Below, in pieces: positions 1-5,707 of a DNA stretch of 16,162 nt; within the stretch, counting starts at the first letter, position 1; the number at the start of each line of letters is the position of its first letter. Source of the stretch: Thermoplasmata archaeon. GTDB lineage: Archaea; Thermoplasmatota; Thermoplasmata; Thermoplasmatales; Thermoplasmataceae. A model generated the notes under the pieces. The model did not search any database. It had not been told where the DNA came from and was given only the letters and a program-made list of their open reading frames with translations. Both the position numbers and the translations under genes were made by a program. The DNA is taken from contig JAJYPW010000004.1 of NCBI GenBank assembly GCA_021795055.1, forward strand, positions 1 to 16,162, given 5' to 3'.

Positions 1-1
1 C

Positions 2-289
2 ACTGTATCTATTTTTGAACTTCACGTTGGACTTAACTTGAGTTCAAGTCGGGTAAAGGAGGGAAAGAAGATAGAAAGAGTTCTTGAGAACCTCTTAATC
101 TTTCCGCTGGATTTTGAATCAGCGAAAGAGGCGGGAGATATATATGCTGAAAAAAAACGTCGCGGACTTACTATCGACCCAGAGGATGCAATGATTGCAG
201 GCATATGTAGGGTCAAGAATGAACCACTCCTTACACGAAATATCAATCATTTCTCAGGAATTGAAAGAATAACTCTTGAATCGTATTGA
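2..289 (+). CDS. vapC: PIN-domain (VapC-type) toxin ribonuclease, 3' part
   Basis: This is the C-terminal part of a PIN-domain protein; the frame is open to the left window edge, so the true start lies outside. Read from base 2 it gives FELHVG near the left end, then a helical stretch, DPEDAMIAG, and LLTRNINHFSGI at the end. These match PIN motifs: the Glu of the second motif, the Asp of the third motif, and the strand carrying T/S-x-N/D near the end. The first acidic motif (normally near residue 5) is missing because of the cut. VapC proteins are Mg-dependent RNases paired with a small antitoxin, whose gene would normally lie just upstream, outside the window. It converges with a second, complete vapBC pair, with a tRNA fragment between them. 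The family is fairly sure; its RNA target is unknown. Confidence 0.8.
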   Translation, partial: TVSIFELHVGLNLSSSRVKEGKKIERVLENLLIFPLDFESAKEAGDIYAEKKRRGLTIDPEDAMIAGICRVKNEPLLTRNINHFSGIERITLESY

Positions 290-427
290 TGTACCTGCCT
301 CAAATAGCTGAAAGCAGCGTCAGATCTTGATTCTCGGAAAATGAGTTTTGGCGGCTTCACGAGGTTCATTTACGGATAAGTAAAGGCAAAATCCACATTC
401 TTGAAGACGGGCACTTAAGAAGAAGAC

Positions 428-437
428 GTTTTATATC
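428..437 (+). promoter_or_regulatory. TATA-like element before the tRNA fragment
   Basis: GTTTTATATC is centred about 25 nt before base 458, where the recognisable 3' tRNA half begins. Archaeal tRNA promoters have a TATA box at this distance from the transcription start. No other gene on the plus strand would use it. It may be a relic or it may drive a short RNA; the call rests on the motif and spacing alone. Confidence 0.35.
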
Positions 438-450
438 CGCTTCTTCGTTG

Positions 451-497
451 CCTGCTCAGCAAACAGGAGGTTCTGGGTTCAAATCCCGACCGGTCCA
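451..497 (+). pseudogene. tRNA 3'-half remnant (tRNA-Ala-like), possible attachment site
   Basis: The stretch reads as the 3' half of a tRNA. CCTG...CAGG (451-467) can form four anticodon-stem pairs. Then come the variable bases AGGTT, a T-arm with the canonical loop TTCAAAT (479-485), and an acceptor 3' strand CCGGTCC plus discriminator A (490-497). GC before AAACAGG fits positions 35-36 of an alanine anticodon, and CCGGTCCA fits archaeal tRNA-Ala. No partner GGACCGG strand or D-arm is found upstream or downstream, the base at position 33 is C instead of T, and the outer T-stem pair is C-A. It is therefore not an intact tRNA. Such 3' fragments are typical footprints of elements that integrate into tRNA genes; the toxin-antitoxin genes on both sides fit that picture. 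The isotype is the less certain part. Confidence 0.65.
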
Positions 498-504
498 TTT
501 TGAC

Positions 505-897
505 CTATCTGAACAGTTTTAGACCATCGTCTGTAAAAACTTCAAAGTGTTCATCTAACGTATAGAGTGAGCAACCATTGTTTATTGCTATCGACGCCAC
601 TATCGCGTCCATTCTTGGAACTGATCTTCCTTTTCTTTCCGCACTTAGTTCCAAAACAGCGGAGAGTTCACTGTCGCTCTTACCGTATCCCAGTGTTGGT
701 ATCTGCAGGACCAAACGAGAATCTTTGGAGTACTTTTCTATGCCATAAAGCACCTCGTGCATGTTCACCGAGCTTGTACAATATTCTTCCCCACTTTCGA
801 TGATTCTAAGCATTAGTGTCTTCCCCTTGTCTGAGTTCTTATCCAGCACTTCAATGATAACGTCCGTGTCCAACAGAATCAATTTCTCTTCTCCCAC
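505..897 (-). CDS. vapC: VapC-type PIN-domain toxin
   Basis: A complete 130-residue PIN-domain protein, the usual VapC length. The acidic motifs are visible in order: LLDTDVIIEVL near residues 8-18, MHEVLYGIEKY near 46-56, RMDAIVASIAINN near 94-107, and LYTLDEHFEVF near 111-121. Together they would bind Mg for RNA cleavage. The start is GTG at 897, overlapping the antitoxin gene by 19 nt, which implies translational coupling; in-frame TTG codons downstream would cut into the first motif. The antitoxin directly upstream neutralises it and probably represses the shared promoter. The gene ends 8 nt from the tRNA fragment. Its AT-rich codons differ from the main block of the window and suggest acquisition by transfer. 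The target RNA cannot be told from the sequence. Confidence 0.88.
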   Translation of the reverse strand: MGEEKLILLDTDVIIEVLDKNSDKGKTLMLRIIESGEEYCTSSVNMHEVLYGIEKYSKDSRLVLQIPTLGYGKSDSELSAVLELSAERKGRSVPRMDAIVASIAINNGCSLYTLDEHFEVFTDDGLKLFR

Positions 898-1091
898 CTT
901 TTCTTTTCTACATCCTTGAGAAGTTTCTTCTTATCTTCAAATTCTATGCTTCCTCTTAAGGACATGAGTATATTATTCTTGTTCTGTGATTTGATCAGTC
1001 TGTCCAGAAGTTCACTGAAGCTCTCGTTCTCTTTCTTGAATCCCTTTAATTCATCGTATACAGACTTCTTGATGGTGATAGTTTTGAACAT
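879..1091 (-). CDS. vapB: VapB-type antitoxin (COG1753/DUF217-like)
   Basis: A 70-residue protein beginning MFKTITIKKSVYDELKGFKK, followed by ESFSELLDRLI. This is the signature of the short archaeal VapB/COG1753 antitoxins: an N-terminal strand-helix-helix (ribbon-helix-helix-like) DNA-binding and dimerising part. A charged, lysine-rich C-terminal half (EDKKKLLKDVEKKRWEKRN) would wrap the toxin. It is the first gene of a two-gene unit with vapC and overlaps it by 19 nt. ATG at 1091 is about 25 nt from a TATA-like element, so the message is probably leaderless. Antitoxins of this class commonly autoregulate, and two palindromes lie exactly between TATA and start. The family assignment rests on the N-terminal pattern and position. 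Confidence 0.82.
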   Translation of the reverse strand: MFKTITIKKSVYDELKGFKKENESFSELLDRLIKSQNKNNILMSLRGSIEFEDKKKLLKDVEKKRWEKRN

Positions 1092-1120
1092 AACATATGT
1101 TTATGTTTAAACATTATATT
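1092..1120 (-). promoter_or_regulatory. vapBC promoter with two palindromes (candidate operator)
   Basis: On the minus strand a TATA-like AATATAAT (1113-1120) lies about 25 nt before the vapB ATG. Between them sit two perfect palindromes, ATGTTTAAACAT (1103-1114) and AACATATGTT (1092-1101), both built from AACAT/ATGTT half-sites. This is a good layout for autorepression by VapB or VapBC, because bound protein would cover TATA and the start site. The palindromes are seen directly; repressor binding is inferred. Confidence 0.55.
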
Positions 1121-1491
1121 AATTTTCACAAGCACAGCGGCAAGACTGCTTCATTCCTCTTATCTAATATGTATTAAATATGTCAGTTAATCCGCAATTC
1201 AGGACAGAAAAGGGAACCTCTCATGAATTTCTAGGCACAAGAAAATAATGCATGATCGCACACCATCCCTTGGAACACCGAATGTACGCACGAAAGCTAG
1301 GCCATAATTAAATGAACAACGAAATTCCGCTGAAACTTGTTTTTCAGAACAAATCAATAGGAATTATTACTCCCAGGCATATTATAGAATATAAACTTGA
1401 AATAATATTTGTTAATAGGCGAAAAAAGTGCGGGGATTTCCAGAAATGGATTTGTAACCCAAGCCGAAATTAGCGGGTGGAAATTGGATAT
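1121..1491. other. Intergenic stretch of about 370 nt, no gene recognised
   Basis: Neither strand holds an ORF that resembles a protein; the minus-strand frame reaching in from mtnB is a shadow. The stretch is AT-rich. Around 1379-1416 there are TATA-like clusters (ATATTATAG, AATATAAAC, AATAATATTT) that could be the mtnB promoter with a leader of roughly 60 nt, but none is placed well enough to name. It is the join between the AT-rich toxin-antitoxin block and the GC-richer main block. Confidence 0.5.
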
Positions 1492-2157
1492 ATGGCAAGA
1501 ATCAAGCTCACGATGGCAGAACAGGAAGACAACAATCAAGGCAAATTTCAAGAGTTGACCGAAAGGATAATCGACACAAGCGGCGCTTTTTACAGGAGGG
1601 GCTGGCTTTATGCAACGAGCGGAAACCTGAGTGCGGTTGCTGAAGAGAACCCTTTCAGATTGGCTATCACGGCATCGGGAGTTGACAAAGGCAACCTTAC
1701 GGCATCGCATGTCATCGGAATAGACGAAAACGGGGCAGTCCTCAATGGGCAATTGAGGCCTTCCAGCGAAACCCTAATTCACCTTATTATCGTAAAGAAA
1801 CTTGGCGCAAAATCCGTTATGCACACACATTCCATCTGGGGCACTCTTCTTTCCGAAAAGTTCTCAGGAAATGGCGGGATTGAAATCAGCGGGTATGAGA
1901 TGTTAAAGGGACTCCGTGGAGTTGAGTCTCACCAAAATTCAGAGTGGATACCCATTCTGGAGAATTCCCAGGATATGAAACACATATGCAATGAACTTGA
2001 AGTCATATTCTCTCGATCCCCTGATATCCATGGATTCCTGCTGAGGGGCCACGGCCTTTACACCTGGGGCGACTCTATCGAAGATGCCAGAAGGCACGTT
2101 GAAGCCCTGGAATTTCTGCTTGAGGTCTACGGTCGTCTTACATTAGGTGCAGCCTGA
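1492..2157 (+). CDS. mtnB: Methylthioribulose-1-phosphate dehydratase (MtnB)
   Basis: A class II aldolase-fold protein of 221 residues that dehydrates 5-methylthioribulose-1-phosphate to the diketone phosphate in methionine salvage. Visible motifs are ATSGNLS (41-47), RPSSETLIH (89-97), the zinc pair H111 and H113 in MHTHSIWG, third zinc ligand H187 in RGHGLYTWG, and the helix DARRHVEALEFLLE near the end. E136 in GYEMLKG matches the catalytic glutamate of the MtnB/APIP group, where EMIKG is typical; this separates it from fuculose/ribulose-phosphate aldolases. ATG at 1492 was chosen; GTG at 1477 and ATG at 1513 are possible, and none has a strong ribosome site. mtnD begins 39 nt after the stop, so the three mtn genes probably form one transcript. 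mtnA and the methylthioadenosine phosphorylase are not in view. Confidence 0.9.
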   Translation: MARIKLTMAEQEDNNQGKFQELTERIIDTSGAFYRRGWLYATSGNLSAVAEENPFRLAITASGVDKGNLTASHVIGIDENGAVLNGQLRPSSETLIHLIIVKKLGAKSVMHTHSIWGTLLSEKFSGNGGIEISGYEMLKGLRGVESHQNSEWIPILENSQDMKHICNELEVIFSRSPDIHGFLLRGHGLYTWGDSIEDARRHVEALEFLLEVYGRLTLGAA

Positions 2158-2186
2158 GACAGACACAATCAGAGCAACCGAACAAA

Positions 2187-2192
2187 GGTGAT
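2187..2192 (+). promoter_or_regulatory. Ribosome binding site deciding the mtnD start
   Basis: GGTGAT complements the AUCACC of an archaeal 16S rRNA 3' end and lies 4 nt before ATG 2197. The alternative GTG at 2188 falls inside this site, so the ATG is the better start. The same GTGAT core precedes the chosen starts of the small YHS gene and the copper ATPase. Confidence 0.6.
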
Positions 2193-2196
2193 AAAA

Positions 2197-2754
2197 ATGG
2201 TAGTAGTGAGAGTTGAGGGAAAGGCGAATCCGATAAGGGATGATGCAAAGGCAAAGACATATCTTGCCTCGATTGGCATTGACTATGAACGCTGGGACAC
2301 CTCCCATGCCCTGCCTGAAGACGCAGGAGAATATCAGATATTGGAAGCATACCGATCGGAAATCGAAAGGCTGAAGGAGAAGGGCAGGTACCTTACCGCA
2401 GACGTCATCAACCTAAATGAAAAAACTCCTGGAATCGATGAAATGCTGTCCAAGTTCAACAAGGAGCACTGGCACGACGAAGACGAAGTCAGATTTACCA
2501 TTTCCGGACATGGCGTGTTTCACGTCAACACTGGAAGCGGCAGGATCACCTCGATCGAGGTAAGCAGGGGAGATCTGATACGGATCCCCAGCAGGACCTA
2601 CCACTGGTTCGACCTCTGTGAGGATCGTGAGATCAGGGCAATAAGGCTTTTTCAGAACAGGACCGGATGGACCCCATACTATACAGGAAGCAGTGAAGAC
2701 CAGAAGCACCAGCCTTTATGTATGGGCCCGGCTTACTTTCCCCTACGATCATAG
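2197..2754 (+). CDS. mtnD: Acireductone dioxygenase (MtnD)
   Basis: A cupin-fold metalloenzyme of 185 residues. It cleaves acireductone (1,2-dihydroxy-3-keto-5-methylthiopentene) with O2, giving 2-keto-4-methylthiobutyrate and formate with Fe, or an off-pathway product with Ni. The full metal set is visible: H91, H93 and E97 in EHWHDEDEVRF, then H136 in TYHWFDL. The cupin glycine turn is at GHGVFHV. Length matches the family. Start ATG 2197 is set by the ribosome site; the frame is also open from GTG 2188. The mtnC frame overlaps the last 37 nt if mtnC starts at its first ATG. The need for O2 implies an aerobic or microaerobic host. The bound metal cannot be told from sequence. Confidence 0.95.
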   Translation: MVVVRVEGKANPIRDDAKAKTYLASIGIDYERWDTSHALPEDAGEYQILEAYRSEIERLKEKGRYLTADVINLNEKTPGIDEMLSKFNKEHWHDEDEVRFTISGHGVFHVNTGSGRITSIEVSRGDLIRIPSRTYHWFDLCEDREIRAIRLFQNRTGWTPYYTGSSEDQKHQPLCMGPAYFPLRS

Positions 2755-3482
2755 ATACGGGAACGTCCAGGCTAATTGAAGGATCGGCCAGTGTGATACT
2801 CCTTGACATAGAAGGTACAACAGTGCCAATGGAATTTGTACACGACACGCTTTTCAAATATGCAGAAGACAGGGTTCAGGATTTCATCGATCGCAGAGGA
2901 AGTGAGGAGGAAGTTCAGAAATGCCTGTTTTCACTGGAATCGGAAATGAGAAAGGCTGTAAATGCGGGCCTGCAGAATCAGCACGATATGGGAAAGGCTT
3001 CGATAGCACAATACGCCAGGATGCTGATGGAAAATGACAGCAAGCTTTCTGCGCTCAAGGCCCTGCAGGGGCTCATATGGGAGGAGGGTTACGCGGACAA
3101 CGGGCTCAAGAGCGAAGTCTATCCTGATGTTCCCGGGGCTCTGGAAAATTGGAAATCGGCTGGAAAGGAAGTGTGTATCTATTCATCAGGCAGTGCGCTT
3201 GGCCAGAAACTGCTGTTCTCCCACACTGCATACGGGGACCTCACCAAACTCATAGTTGATTTTTTCGACACCACAGTTGGACCGAAACGTGATCCCGGCA
3301 GCTATGTAAACATCGCCAGGCAATTGAAGACTGAACCGGCTAAAATACTGTTTTTCTCGGATGTCATAGAGGAACTTGATGCAGCAGCAAGCGCAGGAAT
3401 GAAGGTTATGCTGGTGGACCGAACTGCAGGTTTCCGGGAAAGGAAAACACGGTATCCAGTGATACAGGCATTCATGCAGTGA
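2718..3482 (+). CDS. mtnC: Enolase-phosphatase E1 (MtnC)
   Basis: A HAD-superfamily enzyme that enolises and then dephosphorylates the diketopentyl phosphate made after MtnB, giving the acireductone used by MtnD. Numbered from ATG 2718: motif I is LLDIEGTT with D30 and E32 (the DxE form typical of MtnC), followed by MEFVHDTLFKYA. Motif II is YSSGSALGQKLLF (155-167). The lysine is K190 in GPKRDPGSY. The acidic motif is FFSDVIEELDAAASAGM (212-228). The family normally starts only a few residues before motif I, so GTG 2793, preceded by GAAGGA at 2778-2783, may be the true start and would give 229 residues and a small gap after mtnD. It is the last gene of the mtn group and ends 11 nt from the convergent MFS gene. 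Confidence 0.92.
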   Translation: MYGPGLLSPTIIDTGTSRLIEGSASVILLDIEGTTVPMEFVHDTLFKYAEDRVQDFIDRRGSEEEVQKCLFSLESEMRKAVNAGLQNQHDMGKASIAQYARMLMENDSKLSALKALQGLIWEEGYADNGLKSEVYPDVPGALENWKSAGKEVCIYSSGSALGQKLLFSHTAYGDLTKLIVDFFDTTVGPKRDPGSYVNIARQLKTEPAKILFFSDVIEELDAAASAGMKVMLVDRTAGFRERKTRYPVIQAFMQ

Positions 3483-3493
3483 TGCTGGCGAAA

Positions 3494-4702
3494 TCACACC
3501 CTTGCGGATGCAAGCGATCTCGACTGCATTATTGCCACAGAGAGGACTATAAGTCCTGCTGCCATAATTAAAAAGGCGGTTCCGGGAAACGACACCGACA
3601 TTATGGCCCCCGCAAGCACGCCGGCAATAGAGTTAAAGGACGTCCCAAAAGTATCCATGATCCCCTGGACTGTACCCATCCTCTCCTTTTCTGTATACTT
3701 GAAAAGCAATGCAGTTCCCAGTGGAGATGCGAGCCCAGAGAAGAAGCCCAGTACGAAAAACACAATAAGCATGGTGGAAAAGTCGGGCAGCGCCCAGGCC
3801 ACTAGCAGGACAAATCCTTCAGCAAGGAAATAGAAAGCAAGTTTTTCCCTCACATCATTCACCTCCTTCCTTGCAGCCATGTAGATGGAACCGATCATCC
3901 CCCCAGAAGAAATTGCGAAGAAGATGAAGCTGAGGAATTCGGGTCCGAGGAAAAACACACTGCCGACCATCACTGTCGAAACCGTTTCGGTCATTCCGAG
4001 GAACAAGGCAGAGAAGGCCGAAATGGCAACGACGCTGAGCACAACCCTGGTGTGCCTGATTAAATGCAGGCCATCTGCCATAATCCCTCCTATACCCGGA
4101 AGCCCGGATCTTCCAGAGATGCGAGGCATCAGCAGGATTGGCACGATCGATACCACATAAAGCAAGAACACAATCAGGATAGTATTCGCAATGCTTGCTG
4201 CAACCAGAATTCCGGATGCAAGGTAGCCTGCCAGCCTGGACGCCCTGGTTGCAACTCCCGCAGAAGACCACCCCTTCACGTATTTCCTTTCCGGGAGAAA
4301 CCGCTGTCCCCAGATTGCCCTTACAGGGACAAGGAGATCAATTGAGAAACCAAAAAGCAGCGCGGAGGCGAAGAGCGATAGCACTGACAGGTATGAAGAG
4401 CCATAGAGATATACCGGGAGAAGAAGAAGTGGCGACATCGCTTTCATCAGGGTTCCAGCAACTGCAGGTGTCCGTTTCCTGCCTGATCTGTCGACGTAGG
4501 CGCCAATGACTGCACTGGCAAGCATCGGTGCGGTCATCAACCCGGCAGTGGCGCCAGTAACAAGGGGAGAAGAGGTGTACGAGATCGCCACCCAGAGAAT
4601 CAGTACCGTGAAAATTGAAGTGGCCAGGGTCGAAATACTGATTTCTGAGATGACAAGTGAGAAATTCGTCCGCGATTCCAGCGCATCCGGGTCGTTCAAC
4701 AT
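3494..4702 (-). CDS. MFS transporter, substrate unknown
   Basis: A hydrophobic protein of 402 residues with about twelve predicted membrane segments, the usual Major Facilitator size. The motif-A signature between helices 2 and 3 is visible as GAYVDRSGRKRT (67-78), with a second-half equivalent near KYTEKERMGTVQGIMD. The N-terminus is short and polar and there is no signal peptide. The general look (drug- or metabolite-efflux group) does not give a substrate. It begins 12 nt after the stop of the COG1751-like gene on the same strand, so both are likely transcribed from the promoter near 5446. Whether the two are functionally linked is unknown. Confidence 0.88.
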   Translation of the reverse strand: MLNDPDALESRTNFSLVISEISISTLATSIFTVLILWVAISYTSSPLVTGATAGLMTAPMLASAVIGAYVDRSGRKRTPAVAGTLMKAMSPLLLLPVYLYGSSYLSVLSLFASALLFGFSIDLLVPVRAIWGQRFLPERKYVKGWSSAGVATRASRLAGYLASGILVAASIANTILIVFLLYVVSIVPILLMPRISGRSGLPGIGGIMADGLHLIRHTRVVLSVVAISAFSALFLGMTETVSTVMVGSVFFLGPEFLSFIFFAISSGGMIGSIYMAARKEVNDVREKLAFYFLAEGFVLLVAWALPDFSTMLIVFFVLGFFSGLASPLGTALLFKYTEKERMGTVQGIMDTFGTSFNSIAGVLAGAIMSVSFPGTAFLIMAAGLIVLSVAIMQSRSLASARV

Positions 4703-4714
4703 GCTCTTATGGGC

Positions 4715-5419
4715 TTAATCTGCATAATACTGATCAATGTTGCCCCTCCAGCTGGAATCGGAATAGGGTACCTGTGAACGTACATTATATCGCGGCTTTG
4801 CGATTATCTCCCTAATTTCGAACTCGTCGAAAAACTCCTTGCTGTGGGCAGCCCTTACCACAAGCGCTGTATCCAGGCCCTTGAACGTGCCCCCGATTGC
4901 GACTATCTCTTCTCCGGGATTCACCTTGCCAGCTTCTGTTGCAATGACTGTCGCCTCCACCGCAACTTTTGTGCCCGATCCAAGCAACTCCAGAGTATAG
5001 TCCACCGCCTCCGCCATGCCGTTCCAGGTCCACTCAATCCTGGGTGGAGACACGGGATTACGTGCTCCCTGAACAACCTCTATCCCTGCGCCCTCGATTT
5101 GCTTCATTGTCCTCTCATACTCGTTCCTGTTAATCCCAATAGGAATATCGCCCTTAGGCCCGCAGGAGAAATCGGGGGAGTGTGTTACGGCAACAATCCT
5201 GCAACCAGATCCCTGGAAGATGGAGATCGCCTTCAGTATGCTCCTTCCAGTTTCTGAAGCTATCACCGCTTTCCCTATACTCCTTTCGTGAAGGCGTTTT
5301 CTTGCGAGCTCAAGTACTTTTGAAGTGTTGGTTTCGCCGGCATACCCAAAATACGTCACCTCGCTCAGGAGGTCTTCCCGTGATCCTCCCGATCGCTTAT
5401 CGTCACCTGCCGCTGACAT
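4715..5419 (-). CDS. Pyruvate-kinase C-terminal-domain-like protein (COG1751)
   Basis: A soluble protein of 234 residues resembling the orphan archaeal/bacterial PK_C-like proteins. The start of the core, YFGYAGETNTSKVLELARKR, and the region KAVIASETGRSILKAI match the alpha/beta fold that forms the C-terminal domain of pyruvate kinase. Further family features are VAVTHSPDFSCGPKG, the proline-rich PVSPPRIEW, and VAIGGTFKGLDTALVVRAA. There is no pyruvate kinase catalytic barrel, so it cannot be that enzyme; the biochemical role is not established. A polar extension of about 20 residues precedes the core. ATG 5419 lies about 27 nt from a TATA element, consistent with a leaderless message. It is the promoter-proximal gene of the pair with the MFS transporter. 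Confidence 0.8.
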   Translation of the reverse strand: MSAAGDDKRSGGSREDLLSEVTYFGYAGETNTSKVLELARKRLHERSIGKAVIASETGRSILKAISIFQGSGCRIVAVTHSPDFSCGPKGDIPIGINRNEYERTMKQIEGAGIEVVQGARNPVSPPRIEWTWNGMAEAVDYTLELLGSGTKVAVEATVIATEAGKVNPGEEIVAIGGTFKGLDTALVVRAAHSKEFFDEFEIREIIAKPRYNVRSQVPYSDSSWRGNIDQYYAD

Positions 5420-5440
5420 ATGGCATCACATCCGAAATTG

Positions 5441-5450
5441 TAATTATAAA
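5441..5450 (-). promoter_or_regulatory. TATA element for the COG1751-like/MFS pair
   Basis: TTTATAATTA on the minus strand is centred about 27 nt before ATG 5419, the spacing expected when transcription starts at or next to the start codon. A GTGAT sequence (5425-5429) also lies 5 nt before the ATG and could act as a ribosome site if transcription begins further upstream. Confidence 0.6.
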
Positions 5451-5506
5451 GCGCATAATAGATTTCGTCTGCATGTTCAGTACCGATGGCGAAGCCGTTC
5501 TTCATG

Positions 5507-5565
5507 AACTCTCCTGAGAGTTTCCACTCCTTTTTCTCATGCGCCTGGGCGAAGCTCCCCTTCGC
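5507..5565. repeat. Two inverted repeats in the divergent intergenic region
   Basis: The 288-nt gap between the divergent genes at 5419 and 5708 holds two perfect inverted repeats. AACTCTCCTGAGAGTT (5507-5522) has 7-bp arms around 2 nt. GCGAAG-CTCCC-CTTCGC (5549-5565) has 6-bp arms around 5 nt. The first is too tight to fold well and looks more like a protein site; the second could be an RNA hairpin. Nothing else in the gap is clearly assigned apart from the two outer TATA elements. Confidence 0.45.
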
Positions 5566-5679
5566 AAGCAGCTATATCATTGCCAGATCAGGCCATGCAA
5601 TAATGGGTATCTGCATTCGCCCTGTATAAACTGCGAAAAGCAGACATCCTGTGAGCAAGCCTGCAGTGTTTGCAAATGT

Positions 5680-5688
5680 GATATATAT
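5680..5688 (+). promoter_or_regulatory. TATA element of the M24 peptidase gene
   Basis: GATATATAT is centred about 24 nt before ATG 5708. This places the transcription start at the ATG and argues against the in-frame GTG at 5651, which lies upstream of the element. Confidence 0.65.
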
Positions 5689-5707
5689 TGGTGTGGATTC
5701 CTTACAC

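Noticed and set aside
300..500. Intact tRNA or permuted tRNA gene
   Set aside because: No GGACCGG-type acceptor strand or D-arm is present on either side, and position 33 and the T-stem are defective.
1354..1752. 132-codon minus-strand ORF over the mtnB start
   Set aside because: It overlaps well-supported MtnB coding and resembles no protein.
3855..4271. 138-codon minus-strand ORF inside the MFS gene
   Set aside because: It is a shadow frame of the transporter: composition rich in Cys, His and Arg, with no domain.
4844..5257. 137-codon plus-strand ORF opposite the COG1751-like gene
   Set aside because: An antisense shadow, Cys/Arg-rich, without promoter or ribosome site.
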